Shown here in pieces: positions 34,247 through 42,650 of a DNA stretch of 54,558 bases. Positions within the stretch are counted from its first letter, which is position 1. Every line of letters starts with the position of its first letter. The notes under the pieces are model-generated. The model saw nothing but the letters and a program-made list of their open reading frames with translations. It had not been told where the DNA came from and made no database searches. The position numbers were made by a program, and so were the translations under genes. The stretch is from contig NZ_OCMZ01000003.1 of the NCBI RefSeq assembly GCF_900215485.1, forward strand, positions 1 through 54,558. Direction: 5' to 3'. The stretch is from Nitrosovibrio sp. Nv4. GTDB lineage: Bacteria; Pseudomonadota; Gammaproteobacteria; Burkholderiales; Nitrosomonadaceae.

Positions 34247-36114
34247 AACAGGGTTTTGACAACACGATTGGGCCGCAAGTCAGAAGGGTCAGGACAGATA
34301 GATCCCCATTGATCCCTATACTGGTTGTAATAACCCTATTGGGCGGCTTATCTGCCGCCACGCAATACTTTGCCCATATCTTCCAGTATCACGCCTCTCT
34401 AGGCTGGAATTTCAGCTCTATTTACCCTCCCTGGAGGATATTGGAATGGGCGCTGAATTGGCAACAGCATTATCCTGGTCAATTTAGCAGCGCCGGCGGC
34501 GTCGGCATTATTGTTACCGCCGTGGGTTTCCTTGCCGTGCTTGCCCTAAAAACGACTATCGCCGGCTCTAAGCCCAATCCCTATTTGCATGGCTCGGCGC
34601 GTTGGGCCGAGCGCAAGGATATCGAGGCAGCCGGGCTCTTGCCGCGCGCTTCCCTGTTTGCACGGCTTCGCGGCCACGCGCCGCAAGTGAATTCGGGCGT
34701 GTACGTCGGCTCCTGGTTAGACAAGCAGGGCAGGCAACACTACCTGCGTCACGAGGGGCCGCAACACGTCTTGTGCTATGCACCTACGCGCTCGGGCAAG
34801 GGCGTCGGTTTAATCGTGCCCACGCTGCTTTCCTGGCCGGAAAGCGCCGTTATCACCGATCTGAAAGGTGAGTTATGGGAGCTGACGGCGGGGTGGCGGC
34901 AACGACACGCAAAGAACAAGGTGCTGCGGTTTGAGCCGGCTTCGGCGGCGCATAGTGCCCATTGGAATGCACTAGAAGAGATCCGGTTGGGCACCGATCA
35001 CGAGGTCGGTGATATTCAGAACTTAGCCACCCTGATTGTCGATCCTGATGGTAAAGGGCTAGAGTCCCATTGGCAAAAGACAGCTCAGGCGTTGCTGGTT
35101 GGCGTAATCCTGCACGCCCTCTATAAAGCTGCCGGTACCGGCATTACGCCTTCCTTATCGGACGTTGACGACATGCTTGCCGATCCGGATCGGGATATTC
35201 AGGAATTGTGGATGGAAATGAACCAGCATCCCGGCGCTGGTCCGAACCAACGCTTAATCAGCGCATCCGCCAGGGACATGCTCGATCGGCATGAGGAGGA
35301 AGCCGGGTCGATAGTGTCGAGTGTGAAATCCTACCTGTCCTTGTACCGCGATCCAGTTGTAAGACAAAATATAAGCGACTCCCACTTTCGAATACAGGAC
35401 TTGATGCATCACGATAATCCGGTGAGCCTCTATATCGTAACCAGCCCCGATGACAAGACCCGATTACGCCCGCTGGTGCGAGTCATGATAAACATGATTG
35501 TGCGCTTGCTTGCCGGCAAAATGCATTTTGAGAATGGGCGGCCCAAGGCCCACTACAAGCACCGGCTACTGGCTATGCTGGATGAGTTTCCGAGCATGGG
35601 TAAGCTCGATATTATGCAGGAATCACTCGCCTTTCTTGGCGGCTACGGCATTATGTGCTATCTCGTTTGTCAGGATATCAATCAGCTAAAGTCGCGAGAG
35701 GCGGGATACGGACCTGATGAGACTATTACTTCGAATTGTCATATTCAGAATGCTTTTCCGCCAAACAGAATTGAAACCGCGGAACATCTCTCGAAACTTA
35801 CCGGACAGACCACCATCCTTAAAGAACAGACGACCAGGACGGGGCGGGGTGTCCTTGCTTTGGGCAGCCAGGTTTCCCGCACCAAGCAGGAAATACAGCG
35901 CTCTTTGCTTACCGTCGATGAATGTTTACGGATGCCGGGGCCCGTGAAGGTGCGACGAGGCGACGAAGATCTTATCGAAGAAGCCGGCGACATGATTATC
36001 TATGTGGCGGGATTCCCGGCCATTTATGGCAGGCAGCCGCTTTACTTCAAAGACCCGGTTTTTCAGGCAAGGGCCGAGATACCGGCCCCCGGCCAAAGCG
36101 ATAGGCTTATTTGA
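34243..36114 (+). CDS. traG: TraG coupling protein (VirD4-like)
   Basis: 623 aa. Two N-terminal membrane segments (LIPILVVITLLGGLSAATQYF and VGIIVTAVGFLAVLALKTTI), then an ATPase with Walker A CYAPTRSGKGVGLIVPTLL, VITDLKGELWELTAG and Walker B LLAMLDEFPSMGKLDIMQ, followed by VCQDINQLKS. TraG takes the relaxosome to the Trb channel. The ATG overlaps the traI stop, so it is coupled with traI. RP4 TraG is 635 aa. Confidence 0.95.
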   Translation: MKQGFDNTIGPQVRRVRTDRSPLIPILVVITLLGGLSAATQYFAHIFQYHASLGWNFSSIYPPWRILEWALNWQQHYPGQFSSAGGVGIIVTAVGFLAVLALKTTIAGSKPNPYLHGSARWAERKDIEAAGLLPRASLFARLRGHAPQVNSGVYVGSWLDKQGRQHYLRHEGPQHVLCYAPTRSGKGVGLIVPTLLSWPESAVITDLKGELWELTAGWRQRHAKNKVLRFEPASAAHSAHWNALEEIRLGTDHEVGDIQNLATLIVDPDGKGLESHWQKTAQALLVGVILHALYKAAGTGITPSLSDVDDMLADPDRDIQELWMEMNQHPGAGPNQRLISASARDMLDRHEEEAGSIVSSVKSYLSLYRDPVVRQNISDSHFRIQDLMHHDNPVSLYIVTSPDDKTRLRPLVRVMINMIVRLLAGKMHFENGRPKAHYKHRLLAMLDEFPSMGKLDIMQESLAFLGGYGIMCYLVCQDINQLKSREAGYGPDETITSNCHIQNAFPPNRIETAEHLSKLTGQTTILKEQTTRTGRGVLALGSQVSRTKQEIQRSLLTVDECLRMPGPVKVRRGDEDLIEEAGDMIIYVAGFPAIYGRQPLYFKDPVFQARAEIPAPGQSDRLI

Positions 36115-36145
36115 CGAGCGCTCAATCGTGCAACCGATTCACTCA

Positions 36146-36670
36146 ATGCCGGACCGTATTGGCCGCTTCACCGCTATAAGCGGGGCGAGCGTGCTGGTGC
36201 TGGGGTTCCTTTGTTACGCGGCAGGCGCACGAATCAACACCACTCGAAGCATTCCAATTGGGCTTTACTGGATAATTGACGCGCCGGTAACGAAAGGAGC
36301 CTTCGTGATCTTCTGTCCCCCTAGATTGGCCCTCTTTGACGAGGCAAAGGCGCGGGGGTACATTACAGCCGGGTTTTGTCCAGGCGAGTACGGTTTGATG
36401 ATGAAGCAGGTCGTGGCAACAGAACATGACACGGTTGTAGTAGGGGAAAACGGCATTACCATCAACAAGGTACTACAGCCTTCAAGTACCCCTTTGAGAA
36501 TGGACAAAGCGGGACGAGTTATGCCGCGCTATCAATCCGGCAGCTTCACCTTGCAGAATTCAGAATTGCTGCTTCTGTCGGGCAGTCGTACATCGTTTGA
36601 TAGCCGTTATTTTGGTCCGATTCAACTATCTCAGATTAAGGGCGTTATTTTTCCGGTTTTCACTTGGTGA
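36146..36670 (+). CDS. traF: TraF pilin-maturation peptidase (S26 type)
   Basis: 174 aa. After an N-terminal membrane helix (AISGASVLVLGFLCYAAGA), the serine motif NTTRSIPIGLYW places the nucleophile at Ser35, and LMMKQVVA places the general base at Lys87. The RP4 pair is Ser37 and Lys89, the same spacing. TraF removes the C-terminal AEIA of TrbC and joins the ends into a ring; the substrate motif is intact in trbC here. The start is uncertain: ATG 36146 or GTG 36128, neither with a strong ribosome binding site. Confidence 0.93.
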   Translation: MPDRIGRFTAISGASVLVLGFLCYAAGARINTTRSIPIGLYWIIDAPVTKGAFVIFCPPRLALFDEAKARGYITAGFCPGEYGLMMKQVVATEHDTVVVGENGITINKVLQPSSTPLRMDKAGRVMPRYQSGSFTLQNSELLLLSGSRTSFDSRYFGPIQLSQIKGVIFPVFTW

Positions 36671-36694
36671 GACTGACATCCCCGGATGAAAAAT

Positions 36695-36714
36695 ATTTTC
36701 GCGGCCGCGAAAAT
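36695..36714. repeat. Perfect 20-bp palindrome after traF
   Basis: ATTTTCGCGG/CCGCGAAAAT, 25 bp after the traF stop. It could end the tra transcript or bind a regulator. Two related palindromes with the same ATTTTCG arms and different cores lie at 38281-38300 and 39644-39661. Confidence 0.7.
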
Positions 36715-36800
36715 TTAAGGGTGGAAAGGCCTCCTCCAAATCCTCCGGATGCCGCCAGAACCAATCGGATGCTGACCCGTTCCCATTTGACGGGGCTCGG

Positions 36801-36838
36801 TTGTCATCATTGACAAACGAGACAAAGGCGGCTAGACT
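36801..36838 (+). promoter_or_regulatory. Promoter and likely operator of the Xre/RES pair
   Basis: TTGACA (36810-36815), 17-bp spacer, TAGACT (36833-36838), a good sigma-70-like promoter. The -35 box is covered by an inverted repeat TTGTCA-tcat-TGACAA (36801-36816), a plausible site for the Xre antitoxin to repress its own operon. Confidence 0.65.
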
Positions 36839-36865
36839 ATCTCAATCTGTTAACGGGAGCTATCC

Positions 36866-37492
36866 ATGCCCAAGACCTTGGAATTCATTGTCGGCCACCT
36901 GCCAAGGGTGACTTTGGACGAAGTACGCCGTTTCTCCAATACCGTCGAGATTCGAAATGCTCCGGCCTTTGCAGCCGAACTGTACGCGTTCGTGCAGGAG
37001 CGCCTTGAGTCGGTCGAACTCCCACCGTCAATGGAAAACGAAGTGGAGACGGTGGAGAAGACCTTGGCCAGGAAGACTGCAGCGTTGCGTACCGACATCC
37101 GCTGGGTACCGAGCCAGACCGACATTCAGCGCGGTCGTGCCGTGTTGTTGGAGGCTTTCGAGCAGCCCCACAACCTGCCGTTGCCTGACTTTGCTCGGCT
37201 GGCGAACAAATCGCGCCAGCAGATCTACAAGGACATCAAGGCGCGCCGGTTGTTGGCGCTGAACGTGGGGCCGCGCGGCCGGAGGTTGCCCGATTGGCAG
37301 CTCGATCCGGTGAAACGGCAACTGACCCAGATCGTGCTACAGGCTGCGCCCGAGGTTGATATCTGGACGCTGTACCGCGCCTTGTCCGAACCGCTCGAAG
37401 GGTTGGCAGGGCGTTCGCCGGTGGAGGCGGTGACTGCCGATTCGGTCGACGCAGTGGCGAAAGCGGTCTTCAATGTGCTCGGCGTGCATTGA
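36866..37492 (+). CDS. Xre/MbcA/ParS-type antitoxin
   Basis: 208 aa, first gene of a toxin-antitoxin pair. The C-terminal part (WTLYRALSEPLEGLAGRSPVEAVTA) is the Xre/MbcA/ParS toxin-binding domain. The middle (LPDFARLANKSRQQIYKDIKARRLLALNVGPRGRRLPDWQ) looks like a helix-turn-helix. It should bind and inhibit the RES toxin encoded 12 bp downstream and repress the operon at the palindrome over the -35 box. It is longer than most such antitoxins because of an N-terminal helical region. Confidence 0.87.
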   Translation: MPKTLEFIVGHLPRVTLDEVRRFSNTVEIRNAPAFAAELYAFVQERLESVELPPSMENEVETVEKTLARKTAALRTDIRWVPSQTDIQRGRAVLLEAFEQPHNLPLPDFARLANKSRQQIYKDIKARRLLALNVGPRGRRLPDWQLDPVKRQLTQIVLQAAPEVDIWTLYRALSEPLEGLAGRSPVEAVTADSVDAVAKAVFNVLGVH

Positions 37493-37504
37493 GGGAAGGC
37501 TGGC

Positions 37505-38098
37505 ATGGGTATCGAGCTTCCCACGCTGCGCATCGACCCACGTGAGTTGCTCCAGCATGTGAGTCGGGTTGCCTACCGTGGTACGCTGCTGTACTACGGC
37601 CGCGATGGCACGAACCGCTACGACGATCCGGCCAAGAACTATGGTGTGCTCTATCTTGGCCGTGATCTGCCCACGGCATTGATGGAGTCAGTATTTCACA
37701 AGCACCGGTGGGACCAGGACGCCAAACGCTCGATTGCGTTGGCTGAAGTCCAGAGTCGACTGGTGCGCGCGGTTGGCGTGGTGGACGCACTGCAGTTGGC
37801 GGACCTCACGGCCGCAGGTGTCATGGCCGGCTACTTTGGTTTGACCCTGGAGCAGTTGGCCAGCCGTGACTACACGCATACGCAGCAGATTTCCGCTCGG
37901 GTGCATGCGATGCTGGATGCCGATAATGTGCCGCTGTTCGATGGAGTGCTCTATCCGTCGCGCAACAACTTTCCCTCTACCAGCATCGCATTGTTCGAGC
38001 GGGCACAGGGCAAGATCAAGTTGGTCGACGACATCGATCTACCCGAGCATGTGGAGTGGCCAGGCTTCGTCGAGAAATACCAGATCGGCGTGAGTTAG
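37505..38098 (+). CDS. RES-domain toxin
   Basis: 197 aa. The RES fold is recognised by RVAYRGTLLYYGRDG, NYGVLYLGRDLPTALMESVFHK (Arg, Tyr and Glu positions of the active site) and NNFPSTSIALFE (the Ser). RES toxins such as MbcT break down NAD+ and stop growth unless held by the Xre partner. The pair would kill or arrest plasmid-free daughter cells. The DNA has higher GC than neighbours and the pair interrupts the space between traF and the ardC leader, suggesting it was inserted. Confidence 0.9.
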   Translation: MGIELPTLRIDPRELLQHVSRVAYRGTLLYYGRDGTNRYDDPAKNYGVLYLGRDLPTALMESVFHKHRWDQDAKRSIALAEVQSRLVRAVGVVDALQLADLTAAGVMAGYFGLTLEQLASRDYTHTQQISARVHAMLDADNVPLFDGVLYPSRNNFPSTSIALFERAQGKIKLVDDIDLPEHVEWPGFVEKYQIGVS

Positions 38099-38280
38099 AT
38101 CCCTGGTCCGCGTACCAGAAAGAGGTAAAGACACGATTCGCGCTTTAAAGCACGTTAAGGACTAGCTTTCAGCAAACCCGCTTCCATGCTGTGCGCGGGG
38201 CGGGCTCTATGTGCTTCGCACACCGGGACATTGTCCCGGCCATTCGGTAACGATCCCTTTTCGCAAACCTCCTCATAAAG

Positions 38281-38300
38281 ATTTTCGCGTGCACGAAAAT
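38281..38300. repeat. Imperfect palindrome before the ardC leader
   Basis: ATTTTCG-CGTGCA-CGAAAAT. The arms are the same as in the palindromes at 36695 and 39644; the core differs and contains two mismatches to perfect symmetry. It is located 18 bp before the structured leader of ardC. Confidence 0.6.
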
Positions 38301-38317
38301 TCTCCCTGATGCCGCTT

Positions 38318-38655
38318 CCTGCTGTCACAGGCCACGCCAGCCGCTACGCGGTGCGCTTTGCCTGTCATGGCCTCTGATCCGAAAGCTTTGCTTGCGGCCG
38401 CAGCTCACTTGAATTCCAATCCCTGACGGCCCGGGCCTGCAAATCCCCACATGAATCCCCCCACAAGCGCCCCCAGTCCTTAAGTGAGGGGGACTTGTGG
38501 GGGGATAAACATTTCATGCGGGGCCAGATACATCGGCCCTGCATTTGCTTGCCTTTTAACCCCACCCATTCCCAACCCTTGCCCGTGAGGGCAAGGACTA
38601 TCCCCACTCCCGTCGCCCCAGGGCGAGGCGAGGAGAGTCCGAGCGAGAGGATCTG
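38318..38655 (+). promoter_or_regulatory. Structured leader element, copy B (upstream of ardC)
   Basis: Homologous to 24918-25250. Stems: AGGCCA 38329-38334 with TGGCCT 38368-38373; inner CCGC/GCGG (38341-38351); CCCCCCACAAG 38457-38467 with CTTGTGGGGGG 38494-38504; CCTTGCCC/GGGCAAGG around GTGA (38577-38596); TCGCC/GGCGA around CCAG (38613-38626); then GAGCGAGAGGAT. Several paired positions differ from copy A but remain paired, while loops (GTGA, CCAG) and flanks (GTGCGCTTTGCCTGTCATGG; CCCCACC-ATTCCCAACCCTT) are kept. It ends about 30 bp before the ardC start. Confidence 0.7.
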
Positions 38656-38684
38656 TTTTTAATCAATCGCGAGGAACCGAAAAC

Positions 38685-39587
38685 ATGAAAACCAATACCA
38701 GCCCAAACAAGGACTTGTATGCCCAAGTCACCGATTCGATCATTGCCGTGATGGAGAGCGGCAAGACCAGTCATCTTACCTGGGCGCAAAGTGGCGATGG
38801 TTTGCCGCGCAATCATCAAACCGGTGCAGCGTATCAAGGTGTTAACGTGCTTTTGTTGTGGGCCGAAGCCATGACTCGTGGTTATACCAGCGCCCGCTGG
38901 CTGACCTACAGACAAGCCGCAGAGATGGGTGGTCAAGTCCGCAAAGGCGAAAAAAGCGTTACGTGCGTTTTTTTCAAGACGCTTGAGCGCGAGTCGGAGA
39001 ACGAGGGCGACAGCACCGAGAAAGCCGATTCGATCCGCTTGATAAAACCGTTCTGGTTGTTCAATCTTGACCAGGTAGACGGCATTGAAAAGCCACAGAC
39101 CGACGAGCCGCGTAATGAGTTTCAGCAGATCGATGCAGCCGAGAAGGTTTTAATTCATTCTGGCGCCGTTATCCATGAAGCAGGCGAAAATGCGTTTTAC
39201 CGTCCCTCGACTGATGAAATTTACCTGCCGGAACGCACCCGTTTTTCCTCCGAGATTGAGTTTTACAGTGTGGCCCTGCATGAGCTGACGCACTGGACGG
39301 GAGCCAGGCACCGGTTAGCGCGTGACTTTACCAAACGCTTCGGTACAGAGGCTTACGCTTTCGAGGAATTGATAGCCGAGCTTGGCAGCGCTTTCCTGAA
39401 TGCAGAATTGGGCTTTTCCGCAGCCACAATCCCCAACCATGGCGGATATATCGAATCATGGTTGAAGGTGCTGAAGAACGACAAGCGCGCCATCTTCACC
39501 GCCGCCAGCCAAGCAAGCCAAGCGCACCGCTACATCATGGATTTAGTGGATGGGGTGGAGGGAACAAGCGAGCAGAAGGTGGCATAA
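38685..39587 (+). CDS. ardC: ArdC-like antirestriction protein
   Basis: 300 aa. The N-terminal domain (LPRNHQTGAAYQGVNVLLLWAEAMTRGYTSARWLTYRQAAEMGGQVRKGEKS) is the ssDNA-binding ArdC-N domain. The C-terminal part is a zincin-like metallopeptidase with HELTHWTG (HExxH) and a downstream Glu (AFEELIAELGSAFL). ArdC protects incoming plasmid DNA against restriction, and similar domains occur in plasmid primases. The ATG has GAGG about 10 nt upstream. It is preceded by the structured leader shared with ssb. Confidence 0.92.
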   Translation: MKTNTSPNKDLYAQVTDSIIAVMESGKTSHLTWAQSGDGLPRNHQTGAAYQGVNVLLLWAEAMTRGYTSARWLTYRQAAEMGGQVRKGEKSVTCVFFKTLERESENEGDSTEKADSIRLIKPFWLFNLDQVDGIEKPQTDEPRNEFQQIDAAEKVLIHSGAVIHEAGENAFYRPSTDEIYLPERTRFSSEIEFYSVALHELTHWTGARHRLARDFTKRFGTEAYAFEELIAELGSAFLNAELGFSAATIPNHGGYIESWLKVLKNDKRAIFTAASQASQAHRYIMDLVDGVEGTSEQKVA

Positions 39588-39597
39588 GGCAAACATT

Positions 39598-39625
39598 CAT
39601 TGAGACCGCTGCAGCGGTCTCAATG
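39598..39625. terminator. 28-bp perfect palindrome between ardC and the HU gene
   Basis: Arms CATTGAGACCGCTG and CAGCGGTCTCAATG, without a loop, 10 bp after the ardC stop and between convergent genes. It likely acts as a terminator for one or both directions, although no clear T-run follows on the plus strand. Confidence 0.6.
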
Positions 39626-39643
39626 GAAAACACAGGAAATGCA

Positions 39644-39661
39644 TTTTCGCATATGCGAAAA
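39644..39661. repeat. 18-bp perfect palindrome near the HU gene end
   Basis: TTTTCGCAT/ATGCGAAAA, third member of the TTTTCG...CGAAAA group (see 36695 and 38281). It is 19 bp past the stop of the HU gene on the minus strand. Confidence 0.65.
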
Positions 39662-39679
39662 CATCTCCCCATTCCTCCT

Positions 39680-39958
39680 TTATCCTTCGTTGACCGTGGC
39701 CTTGAGTGTGGCACCCGGCTTGAATGCTGGAACCTTTGCGGCGGCAATTTTAAGCTCTTCACCTGTTTTGGGATTGCGGCCGGTGCGCGCGGCACGGTCG
39801 CGCACCTCGAAGGTTCCAAAACCGATCAGGGAGACGGAATCGCCTTTTTTCAGGGCATCCGCAATGATTTCAGTCAATGCCGCCACGGCGCGGCTGGCAT
39901 CGGCTTTGGTGGAGCCGGTTTTGGCGGCCATTGCATCAATTAGCTCGTTCTTGTTCAT
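39680..39958 (-). CDS. HU-family DNA-binding protein
   Basis: 92 aa, exactly HU size. MNKNELIDAMAAKTGSTKADASRAVAALTEII, GDSVSLIGFGTFEVRDRAARTGRNPKTGEELKIAA and the beta-arm end PAFKPG identify HU. It bends and compacts DNA. A plasmid copy could support replication, relaxosome formation or lower fitness cost in the host. Convergent with ardC. Confidence 0.95.
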   Translation of the reverse strand: MNKNELIDAMAAKTGSTKADASRAVAALTEIIADALKKGDSVSLIGFGTFEVRDRAARTGRNPKTGEELKIAAAKVPAFKPGATLKATVNEG

Positions 39959-40055
39959 GGTTTTTTTCTCTTTTAAGAATGGTGGTTACTGGATTTGCTG
40001 CATTTTCTTTTTTTGTCGCGAAGGGTAGGGAGGTAACCTACCTGGTATCTGGTTA

Positions 40056-41369
40056 TCAGCAGGCATGCGCCACTGGCACATCGCTCCACCGGGTAGTGTA
40101 GCAGGGCGACATATTTTCCCGGCGCATGGCCCAGGATTTTACGGCTGACGAGGCAAATACAGATACAGTATGGCGCCCGTAGCGCCGGTTCAGGGCGTCC
40201 ATTGCCTTCATCAGCCCTTCCGAGCGCTGCCCCGCGCCATGCTCCAGCAACAATGAACCTTGCGCCACTTGCGCTTCCCCGATCCCCATCAGCATTACCC
40301 CGGCCTTCTTGTAGACATAGCCCGGCTTGTAGATTTTCTTCAAGCCGAACAGGGCGGCGCGCACCAGCAAGCGTGTATCCGCGCTGGCATTGGGCAGGGG
40401 AATAACGATGCTGTTGCTGTACTGCGGGTCTTGCTCGCGGAACGGATTGGTATGGATGAATACATGGATGGCATTGCATATCCCGTCCTGGCCGCGCAGC
40501 TTCTCGGCGGCACGGCTTACGTGGCTGACAACCGCCTCGCTCAACTCCGGCAAGGCATGGACCGGCTGGCCGAACGAGCGCGACGCAATAATCTGTTTTT
40601 TGGCAGGCGCAACTTCTTCCAGCGCCAGGCAGGAGATGCCGCGCAGCTCGTTTCCCGTGCGCTCCATCACGACGCCAAAGCGCGAGCGCAGCCAGGCCAA
40701 AGGCGCATCGCGCAGGGCTTTCACTGTCCGGATTCCGGCTGCTTGCAAGTGGGCCTCGATGCGGCGGCCTACGCCCCATACTTCGCCGACCTCGATGCCG
40801 GCCAGCAGCGCGTCTATTGCTGCCTGCGGCATGGCGGCAAGATCGCACACGCCATTAAAGCGGGGATTTTTCTTGGCAATATGGTTGGCGAGCTTGGCCA
40901 GCGTTTTCGATGGGCCAACGCCGACGCACACCGGCAAGCCGGTCCACTGCAACATACGCTGGCGCATGGACTGCCCCATGCTGGTAAAAGACGGCCACAG
41001 GCTGTCCAGGCCGTTCAAACTGAGGAAACTTTCGTCGATGGAATACACTTCCAGGTTGGGGCTGTACTCGCGCAGGATTGATACCGCGCGGCTGGACATG
41101 TCCGCGTAGAGCGCATAGTTGGAAGAGAGCGCAACGATGCCGTGCTGCCTGGCCAGTTCCTTCATCTGGAACCAGGGCGCACCCATCTTTATCCCCAGCG
41201 CCTTGACTTCATTGGATCTGGCCACCGCGCAGCCGTCATTGTTGGAGAGCACGACTACCGGCCGGTTTTCGAGGGTCGGATTGAACACCCGCTCGCAACT
41301 GACGTAAAAATTATTGACGTCCACCAGCGCGAAAATCTGCTGGTTCGCAGCTGCGCCGAATGCCGGCAT
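40056..41369 (-). CDS. umuC: UmuC-like Y-family DNA polymerase subunit
   Basis: 437 aa from ATG 41369 ([29 protein letters not shown]). Y-family catalytic signs: [12 protein letters not shown] (first Asp), SIDESFLSL (Asp-Glu pair), and [21 protein letters not shown]. The C-terminal UmuC-type region ([42 protein letters not shown]) is complete. With UmuD' it forms translesion polymerase V. It starts 2 nt after the umuD stop, so translation is coupled. The frame extending to 41444 overlaps umuD and is rejected. Confidence 0.95.
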   Translation of the reverse strand: MPAFGAAANQQIFALVDVNNFYVSCERVFNPTLENRPVVVLSNNDGCAVARSNEVKALGIKMGAPWFQMKELARQHGIVALSSNYALYADMSSRAVSILREYSPNLEVYSIDESFLSLNGLDSLWPSFTSMGQSMRQRMLQWTGLPVCVGVGPSKTLAKLANHIAKKNPRFNGVCDLAAMPQAAIDALLAGIEVGEVWGVGRRIEAHLQAAGIRTVKALRDAPLAWLRSRFGVVMERTGNELRGISCLALEEVAPAKKQIIASRSFGQPVHALPELSEAVVSHVSRAAEKLRGQDGICNAIHVFIHTNPFREQDPQYSNSIVIPLPNASADTRLLVRAALFGLKKIYKPGYVYKKAGVMLMGIGEAQVAQGSLLLEHGAGQRSEGLMKAMDALNRRYGRHTVSVFASSAVKSWAMRRENMSPCYTTRWSDVPVAHAC

Positions 41370-41371
41370 GG

Positions 41372-41836
41372 CTATACGGCAAAGCGCGATACCGCGCCGG
41401 TCACGACACCCCATACTCGTAATTCGTCGTGTTCCTGAAAGCATATCGGCGCGTAGGCGGGATTTTCCGCATGCAGCTCGATCACGCCGTTCAAGCGGTG
41501 CAGCCGTTTGACCGTATATTCGTTGTTGATGACGGCCAGCACGATATGCCCGTGCCTGGGTTCGATGGAACGGTCCACTACAAGCAGGTCGCCATCATGA
41601 ATATTGGCGCCGGTCATGGAGTCGCCGATCACCCGGAAAAAGAAGGTCGCGGTCTTGTTGCGCACCAGGTACGTATTGAGGTCGAGCGCGGATTCCGCGT
41701 ATTCGTCTGCCGGGGAGGGAAAACCAGCCGGGATGCGCTGCAGCAGCAGGGGCAAACGATATAGCGGAGCGGAGAGTGCCGCCTGCCGCAGATAGGGCAA
41801 GGGAGTCTCATTGCGAAGCGGGAGAATGTTTGCCAT
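41372..41836 (-). CDS. umuD: UmuD-like self-cleaving mutagenesis protein
   Basis: 154 aa of the LexA/UmuD S24 family. Ser73 in [18 protein letters not shown] and Lys110 in [11 protein letters not shown] are the catalytic pair. A likely self-cleavage site is Ala37-Gly38 ([10 protein letters not shown]). Cleavage with RecA filament would produce UmuD' for polymerase V. I see no perfect LexA box (CTGT-N8-ACAG) in the 58-bp gap to the divergent gene, so SOS control is not proven from sequence. Confidence 0.94.
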   Translation of the reverse strand: MANILPLRNETPLPYLRQAALSAPLYRLPLLLQRIPAGFPSPADEYAESALDLNTYLVRNKTATFFFRVIGDSMTGANIHDGDLLVVDRSIEPRHGHIVLAVINNEYTVKRLHRLNGVIELHAENPAYAPICFQEHDELRVWGVVTGAVSRFAV

Positions 41837-41894
41837 GGAATGCGCCCTGATGCAATATGAAAAAATATAACTTGTCTTGAAAGGATAGTCGATT

Positions 41895-42560
41895 ATGTGC
41901 GGACGCTACGGACTGAATCATCCTCATCCAGTGTTGACGGACTGGTACCGCGCTTCATCCATGCCGGAGTTTAAGCCGCGCTACAACATCGCGCCGACGA
42001 TGGATATTATCGCTGTGCGCGAAACCGAGAGCGGCCGCATCGGCTCAACAATGCGCTGGGGACTCATTCCTTATTGGGCAAAGGACACGAAAAAACTGCC
42101 GGTGATGAACAATGCCAGGGCGGAGACAATCGCTGAAAAACCCATGTTCAAGCAGTCCTTCCGCCAGCGGCGATGCCTGATCCCCGCTTCCGGATTTTTC
42201 GAGTGGAAGGCAGAGGGCAAGAGCAAGCAGCCGTATTTTATATCCAGTCAGGACGGGGCGCCATTTTCATTTGCAGGAATATGGGGAACCTGGACGGCAG
42301 ATACGGGAGAGTCTATCGACAGCTGCACCATTATCACGACCGCATGCAATGCGTTGATGCAGCCGATTCATGAGCGCATGCCGGTCATCCTGTCTCCCGA
42401 TGACTGGGCGGCTTGGCTTGATCCGGATCTGAAACAGGAGGAGATCCTGCTTTCCCTGCTTAAACCCTTTGATGCGGAGCGGATGCAGGCTTGGCCCGTA
42501 TCTCCGGCAGTGGGGCGAGTGGCGAATCAGGGAGAGGAGTTGATTCAATCTATTTCTTGA
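41895..42560 (+). CDS. SRAP/HMCES-family abasic-site protein (YedK-like)
   Basis: 221 aa. Cys2 (MCGRYGL) is the residue that links to abasic sites in single-stranded DNA; NARAET, ASGFFEWK and HERMPVIL carry the other conserved Asn, Glu and His. HMCES/YedK proteins shield abasic sites in ssDNA from breakage. It is divergent from umuDC with 58 bp between, and could share regulation. Such a role suits DNA that arrives single-stranded. Confidence 0.93.
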   Translation: MCGRYGLNHPHPVLTDWYRASSMPEFKPRYNIAPTMDIIAVRETESGRIGSTMRWGLIPYWAKDTKKLPVMNNARAETIAEKPMFKQSFRQRRCLIPASGFFEWKAEGKSKQPYFISSQDGAPFSFAGIWGTWTADTGESIDSCTIITTACNALMQPIHERMPVILSPDDWAAWLDPDLKQEEILLSLLKPFDAERMQAWPVSPAVGRVANQGEELIQSIS

Positions 42561-42587
42561 AGAAAATTCATTACGCTAAAAATAATA

Positions 42588-42608
42588 ACTCTTGAAGAGT
42601 TTTTTTCT
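42588..42608 (+). terminator. Rho-independent terminator after the SRAP gene
   Basis: AACTCTTGAAGAGTT followed by a run of T, 27 bp after the stop. Classic hairpin and U-tract. Confidence 0.75.
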
Positions 42609-42650
42609 GAAAGGTTGTTTAAAGTTTATGAAATCTGAATTTTGCTACAT

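Noticed and set aside
41837..41894. LexA box between umuD and the SRAP gene
   Set aside because: No CTGT-N8-ACAG match in the gap; only AT-rich sequence is present.
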